Assembly: GCF_029626025.1 (NCBI RefSeq)
Contig: NZ_JARUBF010000001.1
Location: forward strand, 4,992,001-5,056,000
Source of the DNA: Solwaraspora sp. WMMD406
GTDB taxonomy: Bacteria > Actinomycetota > Actinomycetes > Mycobacteriales > Micromonosporaceae
Direction: 5' to 3'
DNA: 64,000 nt
Shown piece by piece: positions 53,195 to 61,447 of this stretch (its first letter is position 1; each line of letters opens with the position of its first letter). The notes under the pieces are model-generated. The model did no database searches. It was not told the DNA's origin and worked only from the letters and a program-made list of their open reading frames with translations. The translations under genes and the position numbers were made by a program.

Positions 53195-53947
53195 ATGACC
53201 GCAGACGGCACCTCCCGGGTCAAGTCGGCAGATCGCACCGTCGAGCTGCTGGAACTGCTCGCCGCCACTCCGGACCGGCGCACACTCGTGGAGCTCGCCC
53301 GAGACCTGGGGATCCCCAAGAGCAGCATGCATGGTCTGCTGCGTACCCTCGTACAACGGGGGTGGGTGGAGACCGACACCGCGGGGTCACGCTACGGTTT
53401 GGGCGTCCAGGCCCTCCGGACGGGCGCCGCCTACCTGCGCACCGACCGTGCGGTCCGGCGTCTCACTCCGGTAGTCGACCTGCTGCACCGCCAGCTCGAC
53501 ACCACCGTCCAACTGGGTCGACTGGTCGGTGGACACATGGTCTGCCTGCTGACGCGGGAGAAGTCCGACGTGCGCCCCATGCTCCGGACAGAGTGGCCCG
53601 CCCCGGCGTACGCCACCGCGATCGGGCGGGTGGTGTTGGCCCGCGTCGCTGACGACGACGAAGCGCTGGCGCGGATCCTGTCCGCCTCGGCCGCGCTGGC
53701 TCCGGCTGACCTCAGGGCGCTGCGCGACGAACTCCTCCAGGTCGTCGAACGTGGACATGCTGTCGACCAGAGGTCAGCCGACCCGGACGGCGGCTACGGC
53801 GTGGCGGTGGCCGCCCCGCCCAAGCTCGGCCCGTACGACGCGATCGGCGTCTGCGTACCCGAGGGTGATCTGACCGCGGATCGCGTCAGCGAGCTCGCTG
53901 ACGCGATCCGCGCAGCGATCATCGCCGGCCTGACCGGCCGAATTTAA
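53195..53947 (+). CDS. IclR-family transcriptional regulator
   Basis: 250 residues. Winged helix at about residues 12-75 (ADRTVELLELLAATPDRRTL, LARDLGIPKSSMHGLLRTL) and the IclR effector domain after it (YATAIGRVVLARVADDD, GYGVAVAAPPKLGPYDAIGV). Starts 10 bases after the lacI stop, so both regulators are co-transcribed. IclR proteins such as KdgR respond to KDG in uronate pathways, which would fit the kinase and reductase of this locus. Confidence 0.92.
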   Translation: MTADGTSRVKSADRTVELLELLAATPDRRTLVELARDLGIPKSSMHGLLRTLVQRGWVETDTAGSRYGLGVQALRTGAAYLRTDRAVRRLTPVVDLLHRQLDTTVQLGRLVGGHMVCLLTREKSDVRPMLRTEWPAPAYATAIGRVVLARVADDDEALARILSASAALAPADLRALRDELLQVVERGHAVDQRSADPDGGYGVAVAAPPKLGPYDAIGVCVPEGDLTADRVSELADAIRAAIIAGLTGRI

Positions 53948-53965
53948 CAATCTTGGAATTTATCG

Positions 53966-53994
53966 TTGACCAGACAGCAATCTTCTTCTATGGT
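53966..53994 (+). promoter_or_regulatory. Promoter of the PL7 alginate lyase gene
   Basis: TTGACC (53966-53971), a 17-base spacer and TATGGT (53989-53994) lie in an AT-rich stretch 59 bases upstream of the lyase ATG. Confidence 0.6.
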
Positions 53995-54052
53995 CACTCG
54001 GCACTAGTGCGGCATAGTTCACATATAGGAACTCTCACTACCGAGGACCCCA

Positions 54053-55207
54053 ATGAGACGATTTGCAATCCTCGCGCTCCCCGCCGCCCTCATCATCGCC
54101 AGCCCCGCGCTGACCGTCCTCCCCGCCCAGGCCGCCACGGCCCTGCCGGTCGCTGCGGTGACCGCCAGCTCCCACGACGGCAACCTGCCAGCCAACGCCA
54201 TCGACGGCAGCCTTTCCACCCGTTGGTCAGCCCAGGGCAACGGCTCATGGCTCCGTCTCGACCTTGGTGCCAGCAAGCAGGTCGGCTCAGTCGGCATCGC
54301 CTGGTACAACGGCAACCAACGCCAGGCCACCTTCGCTGTCCAGACGTCGACCGACGCGAGCTCCTGGACGACCGTCGTCCCCCAGCGGCAGAGCAGCGGC
54401 AGCACGTTGCAGGTGGAGGACTACGACTTCGCCGACCGGTCGGCCCGGTACGTGCGCGTCGTCGGTTACGGCAACACGGCCAACAACTGGAACAGCATCA
54501 CCGAGGCAAAGGTCTACGGTGCCGACGGCGGCGGCGGCGACTGCACCGTCCCCGCCGACGTGCTCAATCTGACCAACTGGAAGATCACCCTGCCGACCGG
54601 CTCCTCTGGCAGCCCGACCGAGATCAAGCAACCTGCCCTGAGCGGCTTCCAGGTTTCCCCCTACTTCATCACCGCCGACTCGTGCCAGTCGGTCCAGTTC
54701 CGCTCCCCGGTCAACGGGGTCACCACGAGCGGATCCAGCTACGCCCGCTCCGAGCTGCGTGAAATGGCGAACAACGGATCAAGCAACGCGAGTTGGTCGT
54801 CGACCTCCGGCACGCACACCCTGGTCGTGGACGCCGCCTTCGACACACTGCCCTCGACCAAGCCGCACGTGGTGGTCGCCCAGATCCACGACTCCGACGA
54901 CGACGTCACCGTCTTCCGACTGGAGGGCACCAGCCTCTACGTCACCAACGACAACGACACCCATTACCACCTGGTGACCAGCAACTACCAGCTGGGCACG
55001 CGGTTCCAGGCCAAGTTCGTGGTCAGTGGCGGCCAGGTGAGGGCGTACTACAACGGCGTCCTGCAGACCACCATCACCAAGAGCTTCTCCGGCGCCTACT
55101 TCAAAGCCGGTGCCTACACCCAGGCGAACTGTTCCAACTCCTCACCCTGCAGCAGCAACAACTACGGGCAGACGCGAATCTTCGGACTCACCGTCACCCA
55201 CTCATGA
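54053..55207 (+). CDS. Secreted alginate lyase PL7 with N-terminal CBM32
   Basis: 384 residues. Signal peptide to about residue 28 (VLPAQA). Residues about 30-155 are an F5/8-type (CBM32) module (SSHDGNLPANAIDGSLSTRW, WLRLDLGASKQVGSVGIAWY, ARYVRVVGYGNT). Residues about 165-384 are a PL7 jelly roll with all three signatures: RSELRE (Arg about 231), QIH (about 280) and YFKAGAYTQ (about 348). These hold the catalytic Arg, Gln, His and Tyr. The extracellular enzyme depolymerises alginate and feeds the importer. It has its own promoter and a GAGGA ribosome site. Two cysteines near the end (ANCSNSSPCSS) may be disulphide-bonded. Confidence 0.95.
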   Translation: MRRFAILALPAALIIASPALTVLPAQAATALPVAAVTASSHDGNLPANAIDGSLSTRWSAQGNGSWLRLDLGASKQVGSVGIAWYNGNQRQATFAVQTSTDASSWTTVVPQRQSSGSTLQVEDYDFADRSARYVRVVGYGNTANNWNSITEAKVYGADGGGGDCTVPADVLNLTNWKITLPTGSSGSPTEIKQPALSGFQVSPYFITADSCQSVQFRSPVNGVTTSGSSYARSELREMANNGSSNASWSSTSGTHTLVVDAAFDTLPSTKPHVVVAQIHDSDDDVTVFRLEGTSLYVTNDNDTHYHLVTSNYQLGTRFQAKFVVSGGQVRAYYNGVLQTTITKSFSGAYFKAGAYTQANCSNSSPCSSNNYGQTRIFGLTVTHS

Positions 55208-55381
55208 TGCGGTCGCCGCCCGGGTGCTTCGGCCCCGGGCGGCGCCACTCTCTCCCCACCAGTACGACCACCGCGCGGTCGTTTCGCTGTCCACCTGCGC
55301 GGTCAGCACAGCGACCAGGATCAGGCACCAACAGACACTCAAGGATTGGACTCCGATACTCAAACCCTCGAGGGGATCGAA

Positions 55382-56116
55382 GTGAATCGAATATGGCAGG
55401 GTCCCACCGGCACGGTCGTCGTCGCGGTTCTCGTAGGTAGCGCCCTCACCGTACCGTCTCCACTCGCCGCGACCGGCAGTGGATCGGGTCAGGGCGGGGC
55501 CACCCGTTTCGACACGACCAGTGCCGATTCGCTGCCCATCTGCGGCATGAGCGCGAGTGGTGACGACGGCAACAGGCGGCGTCCGCGTCTACGGCCAGGA
55601 TCATAGGATTTACAACAACCACTTCGAAGGACTCACCGGCACGGGCTACGACGCGGCGTTGCAGCTCGACGGAGGCGATGTCGACACCTCGGGCGCGCTC
55701 TCGGCTCACTGGCGTGTGTACCGGATTACCGTGGTACACAACACCTTCGTCAACAACGCCTCGAACATCGAGATCGGAGCCAACTACACCCTCGCCCCGG
55801 TCGACAGCATGGTGGCCGACAACCTCGTCGTCGGCGGTCAGGGCAAGCTGTTCAACGAGCTGAGAACGCCGGTGAACATGACGTATGCCGGCAACATCGG
55901 CTGGGTGACCGGTTCAGCCAGCGTCGGTGTCCCCGAGGGCGTACGAGTCGTCGATCCGCTACTGAGCGCACAGGGTGAGGTGTATCGAATCGCACCCGGC
56001 AGTCCTGCGGCCGACACCGCCACAGGCGCCTACGCCTTCGTCACCGAAGACATGGACGGTCAGCCCCGAAGCGGTGTACCCGACGTCGGCCCGATGAACG
56101 GTCCCCCGCCTTGGTC
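55382..56116 (+). pseudogene. PL6 alginate lyase remnant with internal deletion
   Basis: GTG 55382, behind GAGGGG, starts a signal peptide (NRIWQGPTG, VVVAVLVGSALTVPSPLAA) followed by a short secreted stretch. Near 55555 the frame changes and the C-terminal half of a PL6 beta-helix begins: GGVRVYGQDHRIYNNHFEGL, SAHWRVYRITVVHNTFVNN, KLFNELRTPVNMTYAGNIGW, YRIAPGSPAADTATGAY, TEDMDGQPRSGVPDVG. The first half of the catalytic domain is missing and the normal stop after DVG is lost. A deletion with frameshift is the simplest cause. The remnant supports an alginate role for the locus. Confidence 0.8.
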
Positions 56117-56293
56117 GTCCGGGCACCGCTCACCCCGACGGATGTCGGCATCCACGCGCTCTGACAATCGGATCGGGATCTGGTCCGCAGCCACACGTGC
56201 CCTGGGCGGCGGACCAGATTGCGCGGGAGGATCAGCGAGGGCACGGCCCGGACGGCGACACCCGCCGGCCATCGAACGACGTCGGGTTCTCCG

Positions 56294-57136
56294 TCACGCC
56301 GCCGGACGACACGTCTGGCGCTGTTCCCCCAGCCCTTCGATGCCCGCCCGCACTACGTCGCCGTCGCTGAGATAGGGGAACCGACCGGACATCGCTACTC
56401 CTTCTGGCGTGCCGGTGTTGACCACGTCACCGGGCTCCAGCACCAGATACTGACTGAGATACCAGACCAGGTGGTAGACATCGAAAATCATGTCCTGGGT
56501 GGTGGATGCCTGCCGAGGCTGGTCGTTGACGTAGCTGCTCAAGGCGAGACGCTGTGGATCGTCGATCTCGTCTGCGGTGACCAGCCAGGGTCCCAGCGGA
56601 TTGAACGACTCGCAGCTCTTGCCCCTGACCAGTTGACCGCCGGAGTCGTTGCGTTGGAATTCCCGCTCGGACAGATCGTTCGATACGGCATATCCGGCGA
56701 TGACGTCGCCCGCGTCCGCGGGCGACGCCAGATAATGGGCTCGCCGACCGATGACGACGGCCAGCTCGACCTCCCAGTCGGTCTTGGTCGATCCCCGCGG
56801 CAGGATGATCTCGTCGAAGGGCCCTACCACGGTGTTGGATGCCTTGAGGAACACAACCGGCTCAGCCGGCGGCGCGGCACCGGACTCCGCCGCGTGCCGG
56901 GCGTAGTTGAGCCCGACGCAGGCCACCGTACCCGGTCTGGCGACCGGCGCACCGACGCGAACGCCGCTGACATCGAGCTGGGGTAGGTCGCCCGCCGCCA
57001 TGGCGGCGCGCGCTCGATCGATGCCGCCGCCAGCAAGGAAAGCGGCGTCGATGTCATCGGTGACGCCGGTCAGATCGAAATGACGACCGTCGACGAGCAG
57101 CACAGGTCGCTCCTGGCCCCGGGGGCCGATCCGCAT
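56294..57136 (-). CDS. Fumarylacetoacetate hydrolase-family protein
   Basis: 280 residues, FAH fold. Conserved segments: VACVGLNYARHAAESG, PVVFLKASNTVVGPFDEI, TDWEVELAVVIGRRA with metal-ligand Glu, YAVSNDLSEREFQ, PLGPWLVTADEI and GDVVNTGTPEGVAMSG. Members cleave C-C bonds of diketo acids or act as hydratases in sugar-acid pathways. ATG 57136 follows GTGAGG. It shares a 14-base upstream motif with the transporter promoter, so it probably belongs to the uronate regulon, perhaps processing a keto-deoxy acid. The exact substrate is not known. Confidence 0.88.
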   Translation of the reverse strand: MRIGPRGQERPVLLVDGRHFDLTGVTDDIDAAFLAGGGIDRARAAMAAGDLPQLDVSGVRVGAPVARPGTVACVGLNYARHAAESGAAPPAEPVVFLKASNTVVGPFDEIILPRGSTKTDWEVELAVVIGRRAHYLASPADAGDVIAGYAVSNDLSEREFQRNDSGGQLVRGKSCESFNPLGPWLVTADEIDDPQRLALSSYVNDQPRQASTTQDMIFDVYHLVWYLSQYLVLEPGDVVNTGTPEGVAMSGRFPYLSDGDVVRAGIEGLGEQRQTCRPAA

Positions 57137-57218
57137 GAGCCTCACGATCAATCCTCTCGATACAGGACAGGTCGACACCGGAACCGCACGGCATCACCGA
57201 GATCACCCGGCCGGTCGT

Positions 57219-57232
57219 AGTAAATCGATGCA
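57219..57232. promoter_or_regulatory. Second copy of the AGTAAATCGATGCA motif
   Basis: Exact reverse complement of the motif at 51945-51958, located 83 bases upstream of the FAH-family start. Confidence 0.5.
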
Positions 57233-57447
57233 CCAGCATTCTGGTCAACCGCTCGAGGTATGTCAATCGGAGTCGCGCTGGCCGCCGCGTGGCGCCCCTG
57301 CCGAAGTTCGCTACGAAGCTTCTCGGCGCGCATCGGGACACCTTCCCACCTGGCCCAATGGGCGAGGTCTCTACCAACAGCAGCCGTGGCCCGCTTCGCC
57401 GGGCTCGGTTTCGGGCGAGGGTCTGGCGTCCATCCCTGGTCCGTGCC

Positions 57448-57704
57448 GGACGCTCAGGAGGGTCGACAGCGTCAGCCACCTCAAGTGGCGCGCGGCGTGG
57501 GTCGACTCCGAACGCGTCGAGTGGGCTGCCGGGTTCACGACCGAGCGGGACGCCGTGGCCCATGTGGCAAAGCTGGCACCGGGTGGGGTCGCGCTTCCAC
57601 GACCTACGGCACTCGTACGCGACTGTTCTGGGCGTCGCACGGCGTGCCCGTCAACGACGTCCCGGCGGTCATGGGTGGGTCATGGGCGCTGACGATCCGC
57701 TGAC
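57448..57704 (+). pseudogene. Tyrosine-recombinase (integrase) remnant beside tRNA-Val
   Basis: One frame has an arm-binding-type N-terminus (HLKWRAAWVDSERVEWAAG, FTTERDAVAHVAKLAPGG). The next frame has RFHDLRHSYATVL, the catalytic box II with the conserved Arg and His. After another one-base shift ASHGVPVNDVPAVMGG follows, the usual continuation. The core domain between the first two parts is deleted and the final His/Tyr box is absent. It stops 75 bases from the 3' end of tRNA-Val, a classical integration position. The rest of the 57137-57779 gap has no gene. Confidence 0.75.
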
Positions 57705-57732
57705 GAGTGAGGGTCTGGAGTAGGCCAGTCAG

Positions 57733-57766
57733 CAGCAGAGGCACCCCGTTCGGGGTGCCTCTGCTG
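57733..57766. terminator. Terminator hairpin after tRNA-Val
   Basis: Arms CAGCAGAGGCACCCC (57733-57747) and GGGGTGCCTCTGCTG (57752-57766) with a GTTC loop lie 13 bases beyond the tRNA 3' end. Confidence 0.85.
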
Positions 57767-57779
57767 GCAATATCGATGG

Positions 57780-57851
57780 TGGGCGATACTGGGATCGAAC
57801 CAGTGACCTCTTCGGTGTGAACGAAGCGCTCTCCCGCTGAGCTAATCGCCC
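57780..57851 (-). tRNA. tRNA-Val (anticodon CAC)
   Basis: 72 bases fold into a full cloverleaf. The acceptor stem pairs GGGCGAT with ATCGCCC and the discriminator base is A. The D stem is GCTC/GAGC, the anticodon stem is CTTCG/CGAAG with loop TTCACAC (anticodon CAC), and the T stem is ACTGG/CCAGT around TTCGATC. CCA is not encoded. The neighbouring integrase remnant suggests past use as an attachment site. Confidence 0.96.
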
Positions 57852-57909
57852 TCAGCGCGCACGACTGTACCTGATCCCCCGGCCTTCGCGCACACGCGGG
57901 GGGCACCGA

Positions 57910-58515
57910 TCAGGTCGTGGCGAGGTAGCGCAGGAAGCTGGCGATGACGTCGATGCCGAGTCCGACTTTGAGCGAGATGGCCAGGACCACGGCGACGAGA
58001 AGCAACCCGACGCCGGCGATGGCGAGCCGGACCGGCCAGGTCTGCCGGGCGGCCCAGCGCGTCCATCGGTGCACGTGCCGGCGGGCGAAGGCGAGCAGCC
58101 GCTTGGCCCAGTGGAATTCGACGCCCCAGACGGCGAGCCCGGCGAAGACGATCAGCCAGCCCGGACCGGGCAGCGGGATGAGCGCGAGCCCGAGCAGAAC
58201 GATCAGCGCGCCGAGCAGGCCGACCCCGACCTTCAGTGCTATCCGCCCGGTCGGGTTGGAACGGATCAGCGCCAGGGTCATTCTGACGCGTCGCCGCAGG
58301 CCGGCGATCCGGCCCGGTGAAGCCGGATCGGGACGTTCGGTCACCGAGACCGATCCGCCGGAACCGTTGTGCGATGCGTTGACGTGCGACACCGCACCCG
58401 CTCCTTCCGACGTCGACCGCCCGATCCCGACAGCCTCGCCGTCAGGTTCGTACGGCGTGTGACCCTGCGCTGAATTCTGGGTCATCCGCTTAGAGGAGGA
58501 GGGATTTGTGGCCAT
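57910..58515 (-). CDS. Actinobacterial conserved membrane protein (TIGR02611-like)
   Basis: 201 residues. A hydrophilic N-terminal 80 residues precede membrane helices (ALKVGVGLLGALIVLLGLAL, then IPLPGPGWLIVFAGLAVWG with the characteristic PGPGW) and a final helix (VRLAIAGVGLLLVAVVLAIS). Family known only as conserved in actinobacteria. ATG 58515 has GAGGGG upstream. Divergent from ssgB, an arrangement I expect in Micromonosporaceae. Confidence 0.85.
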   Translation of the reverse strand: MATNPSSSKRMTQNSAQGHTPYEPDGEAVGIGRSTSEGAGAVSHVNASHNGSGGSVSVTERPDPASPGRIAGLRRRVRMTLALIRSNPTGRIALKVGVGLLGALIVLLGLALIPLPGPGWLIVFAGLAVWGVEFHWAKRLLAFARRHVHRWTRWAARQTWPVRLAIAGVGLLLVAVVLAISLKVGLGIDVIASFLRYLATT

Positions 58516-58785
58516 TTTGCCCCTCATTGTCGCTCGCCCCGTCACCCAAGGGCACCACTGGACGTTACCGGAGTGGGTCGACGTCTGAACCACCCGACGC
58601 CGGGCACATCCAGATACCCAAGCAGAACCGGACAAGCAACTCAAACAAGTTGGATTGGTGCACTCCCGGAACCGCTTCCCTCTACTGGGTGAGATCAGCG
58701 TATGACTGAGCGTGATTACGAACAGAACCTGAGTATGGGGAAAGCGGGGCAGGCGTCCCGCAGCGGTGCCGGGGGGAGAACGTCC

Positions 58786-59217
58786 ATGAGTGTCATCCGA
58801 CCAACGACCGTCGAGGTCGAGACGTCACTGCGACTCATCGCGCCGGACGCTACCGCGCTGCCGGTACGGGCCAGCCTGCGCTACGAACCAACCGATCCGT
58901 ACGCCGTACACGTGCTCTTCCACGCGGAATCCGCTGGCGGCGAAGCGGTCAGCTGGTCCTTCGCGCGAGAGTTGCTGGTCACCGGACTGGACGAACCAGC
59001 CGGTATCGGCGACGTGCGGGTCTGGCCGTGGGCCACTCCCCGAGGCGACTTCGTCGCGCTCGCGCTGAGTTCGCCGGACGGCAACGCGCTCTTCGAGGTG
59101 CCCCGCAGTGTGCTGGTCCGATTCCTACGCCGCACCTACGTCGTCGTGCCACGTGGACGGGAATCCGATCACCTGGACGTCGACGCCGCCGTCAGCCGGC
59201 TGCTCGCCGGACGTTGA
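58786..59217 (+). CDS. ssgB: SsgB-family sporulation/cell-division protein
   Basis: 143 residues from ATG 58786, with GGGGGGAGA upstream. The whole protein is one SsgA-like domain: VRASLRYEPTDPYAVHVLFH, WSFARELLVTGLDEPAGIGD, VRVWPWATPRGDFVALALSS, LFEVPRSVLVRFLRRTYVVV. In Streptomyces SsgB recruits FtsZ to sporulation septum sites; in other morphologically complex actinobacteria it is the most conserved SsgA-like protein. Its presence indicates a sporulating or filamentous host. Confidence 0.93.
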   Translation: MSVIRPTTVEVETSLRLIAPDATALPVRASLRYEPTDPYAVHVLFHAESAGGEAVSWSFARELLVTGLDEPAGIGDVRVWPWATPRGDFVALALSSPDGNALFEVPRSVLVRFLRRTYVVVPRGRESDHLDVDAAVSRLLAGR

Positions 59218-59233
59218 TCGGGGCTCTCGCACC

Positions 59234-59279
59234 ATAAGCTCCGCACCGTACGACGGATAAGCTCCGCACCGTACGACGG
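59234..59279. repeat. 23-bp tandem repeat downstream of ssgB
   Basis: The unit starting ATAAGCTCCGCACCGTACGA occurs twice in succession (59234-59256, 59257-59279) and a diverged third piece follows. Confidence 0.85.
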
Positions 59280-59365
59280 ACCGGCTCCGCCGCACCGCGC
59301 GGCGGGCCACGAACGAAACGGCCGGATCTCGCCCGAACGGGATGGTTCAGGACCGTTTCGCGTGA

Positions 59366-59394
59366 CGGGAGTACGGCGATGCGCCGTACTCCCG
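59366..59394. repeat. 13-bp inverted repeat (hairpin) between ssgB and araC
   Basis: Arms CGGGAGTACGGCG (59366-59378) and CGCCGTACTCCCG (59382-59394) with a three-base loop. Could be the ssgB terminator. The 278-base gap 59218-59495 holds no gene. Confidence 0.75.
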
Positions 59395-59495
59395 CCGCTG
59401 GTGGCGGTCCGACCACCACGGTCCCGCCGGGCGTCACGCGTACGGCGGTCGCGTACCGGATGCGGAGTTGGCGTCCGGAGGTTACCGTCGAATCG

Positions 59496-60488
59496 ATGGT
59501 TGATCCTGATCAGCGCGATATGGCGGCACCGGACGCGGCACCCCGGCTGGGAGAACCAACGATCAGGGCAACCACTCTACGTGACATGTCCACGGCAGTA
59601 GAGTTCCGAAAGCCGGAGCTGATCACCCATGACGAGCTCCTCCTGGTCACCGCCGGACATGGCTCGCACGAGATCGACTTCGTGACGTACCCGTGCCGGC
59701 CCGGAACCTTGTTGCGCGCGCACGCCGGCCAGGTGGTCCGACGCGGTGGTCAGGCCGGTCTCGACGCCGTACTGGTGCGGTGGACCCCAGATCTGATCGA
59801 CGAGACAGCCACGCTCGGCCGCGCCCACTGGCAACTCGTCGGTGAGGACGAGGACGCGATCATCAACGAGATCAGTCAACTCGTGGTGGACAGCCAGCGA
59901 CCCCGCCGAACGCCGTTGGTCACCTCGCTGCTGGAACATCAGCTCCGGGTGCTGCTGCTGCGGATCGCGCTGCTTCCCGGCGATCCCGGCGACGGTGTCC
60001 CCGCCTCGGCTGGAGTCGGCCAGCCGGCCGCGCCGGCCGCCGGCGAACCCGAGGAGGGTCCCGGACTCCCCTCCCGGCTGGACACCTTCCGTCGTTTCCA
60101 GCAGGAGGTCGAGCGCGACCACGCCCGTACCCGACGGGTCGAGGAGTACGCCGAGCGACTGGGGTGTGCCGTGCGGACCGTCACCCGAGCCAGCCTGGGT
60201 GTCACCGGACGCACCGCCAAGCAGGTCATCGACGATCGGGTCGCGCTGCAGGCGAAGCGGCTGCTGGCCGCAACCGACCTCCCGGTCGCCGAGGTCGGCC
60301 AGCGGCTCGGCTTCCCGGAGCCGACGAACTTCGGCCGGTTCTTCCAGCGGGAGGTCGGCCGTAGCCCGGGGGCGTTCCGGGCCGGCGTACGGCAATCCGG
60401 TCGACGCGACGCCGCCCCGCCCGCTCGCCCCATCGGTTTGCCGGGTGGCGGGCCTGGCCTGGGGCCGACCCGGTCCGGCCACCGATGA
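59496..60488 (+). CDS. AraC-family transcriptional regulator
   Basis: About 330 residues from ATG 59496; ATG 59520 and 59586 are alternatives and no start has a good ribosome site. The N-terminal cupin-like sensor is seen in KPELITHDELLLVTAGHGSH, YPCRPGTLLRAHAGQVVRRG. The C-terminal double helix-turn-helix is VEEYAERLGCAVRTVTRAS and LPVAEVGQRLGFPEPTNFGR, then FFQREVGRSPGAFR. The effector and targets are unknown. Confidence 0.88.
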   Translation: MVDPDQRDMAAPDAAPRLGEPTIRATTLRDMSTAVEFRKPELITHDELLLVTAGHGSHEIDFVTYPCRPGTLLRAHAGQVVRRGGQAGLDAVLVRWTPDLIDETATLGRAHWQLVGEDEDAIINEISQLVVDSQRPRRTPLVTSLLEHQLRVLLLRIALLPGDPGDGVPASAGVGQPAAPAAGEPEEGPGLPSRLDTFRRFQQEVERDHARTRRVEEYAERLGCAVRTVTRASLGVTGRTAKQVIDDRVALQAKRLLAATDLPVAEVGQRLGFPEPTNFGRFFQREVGRSPGAFRAGVRQSGRRDAAPPARPIGLPGGGPGLGPTRSGHR

Positions 60489-60522
60489 CCCGACCGGTCC
60501 CGGCAACCGGCATGATGGGCAG

Positions 60523-60978
60523 GTGCAGATCTCCGCGCGTGGCGACTACGCCGTACGGGCAGCGCTGATACTGGCCGCTGCCTACCCGACGCTGATGTCC
60601 ACCCAGGCGGTGGCGGCCGAGCAGAACATGCCCCGCAAGTTCCTGGAGGCGGTGTTGGCGGACCTGCGTCGCGGCGGAGTGGTCCGGGCCCAGCGGGGCG
60701 CCGAGGGCGGTTACACGCTGGCGCAGCCGCCTCGGGACATCACCATCGGTGCCGTTCTGCGTGCCGTGGACGGACCGCTGGCGGGGGTGCGTGGGCTGCG
60801 TCCGGAGGAGACCCGGTACGACGGCGCGGCCGAGAACCTGCCCCGGTTGTGGATCGCCGTCCGGGCCGCCGTACGCGAGGTGGTCGACGAGGTCAGCCTC
60901 GCCGAGGTGCTCAGCGGACGGATGCCGGCCCACGTCCGCAAGTTGACCCTCAAGCCGGACGCGTGGGAATCACGCTGA
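60523..60978 (+). CDS. Rrf2-family transcriptional regulator lacking Fe-S cysteines
   Basis: 151 residues from GTG 60523. Rrf2 winged helix: VQISARGDYAVRAALILAAA, MPRKFLEAVLADLRRGGVVR, RGAEGGYTLAQPPRDITIG. There is no cysteine in the protein, so it cannot hold the 2Fe-2S cluster of IscR or NsrR; it must sense something else or nothing. It follows the araC gene by 34 bases on the same strand. Confidence 0.9.
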   Translation: MQISARGDYAVRAALILAAAYPTLMSTQAVAAEQNMPRKFLEAVLADLRRGGVVRAQRGAEGGYTLAQPPRDITIGAVLRAVDGPLAGVRGLRPEETRYDGAAENLPRLWIAVRAAVREVVDEVSLAEVLSGRMPAHVRKLTLKPDAWESR

Positions 60979-61118
60979 CCTCGGTCCCGCTCCCGCCGGG
61001 TCGCGCACACCCCGTCCACCCTGGAGGCGGCATGCGGGTCACCAGGTTTACCGATCGTGCGACTCGGGAATTGACGAGCCACTCGTACGACGGCTGAGGG
61101 AGAGAGGGAGCCACGGCC

Positions 61119-61298
61119 ATGGGTCTGATGTTCCGCAAGCGTAAGAAGTTCGGCCCGTTGGTGTTGAACTTCACCGAGAACGGGTTCTCCTCGTGGACGA
61201 TCAGGATCGGCAAATGGTCCTGGAACTCTCGAGCTCGGGCCCATCGCGTCGACCTGCCCGGGCCGTTCTCCTGGAAGCAGGACAAGTCCCGGAGCTGA
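61119..61298 (+). CDS. DUF4236-type small protein
   Basis: 59 residues from ATG 61119, behind AGAGAGGGAG. It starts MGLMFRKRKKFGPLVLNFTE, continues NGFSSWTIRIGKWSWNSRAR and ends FSWKQDKSRS. The start FRKRKKFGP and the strand pattern are those of DUF4236 domain proteins, found singly or fused to longer proteins; function unknown. A terminator hairpin follows at 61321. Confidence 0.75.
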   Translation: MGLMFRKRKKFGPLVLNFTENGFSSWTIRIGKWSWNSRARAHRVDLPGPFSWKQDKSRS

Positions 61299-61320
61299 GA
61301 TCGCTTGTGCCGGGATCACG

Positions 61321-61350
61321 GCCGTCGGACACTGCCAGGTGTCCGACGGC
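61321..61350 (+). terminator. Hairpin after the DUF4236 gene
   Basis: GCCGTCGGACAC (61321-61332) pairs with GTGTCCGACGGC (61339-61350), followed by TTCTT. Confidence 0.85.
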
Positions 61351-61447
61351 TTCTTGCATGCATGGGTCCGGCCGCTGGCAGGGTCCACGGCGCACCACGA
61401 TACCCACACTGTAATAACACTGTATTGCTATTCATCGGTAGAGAATC

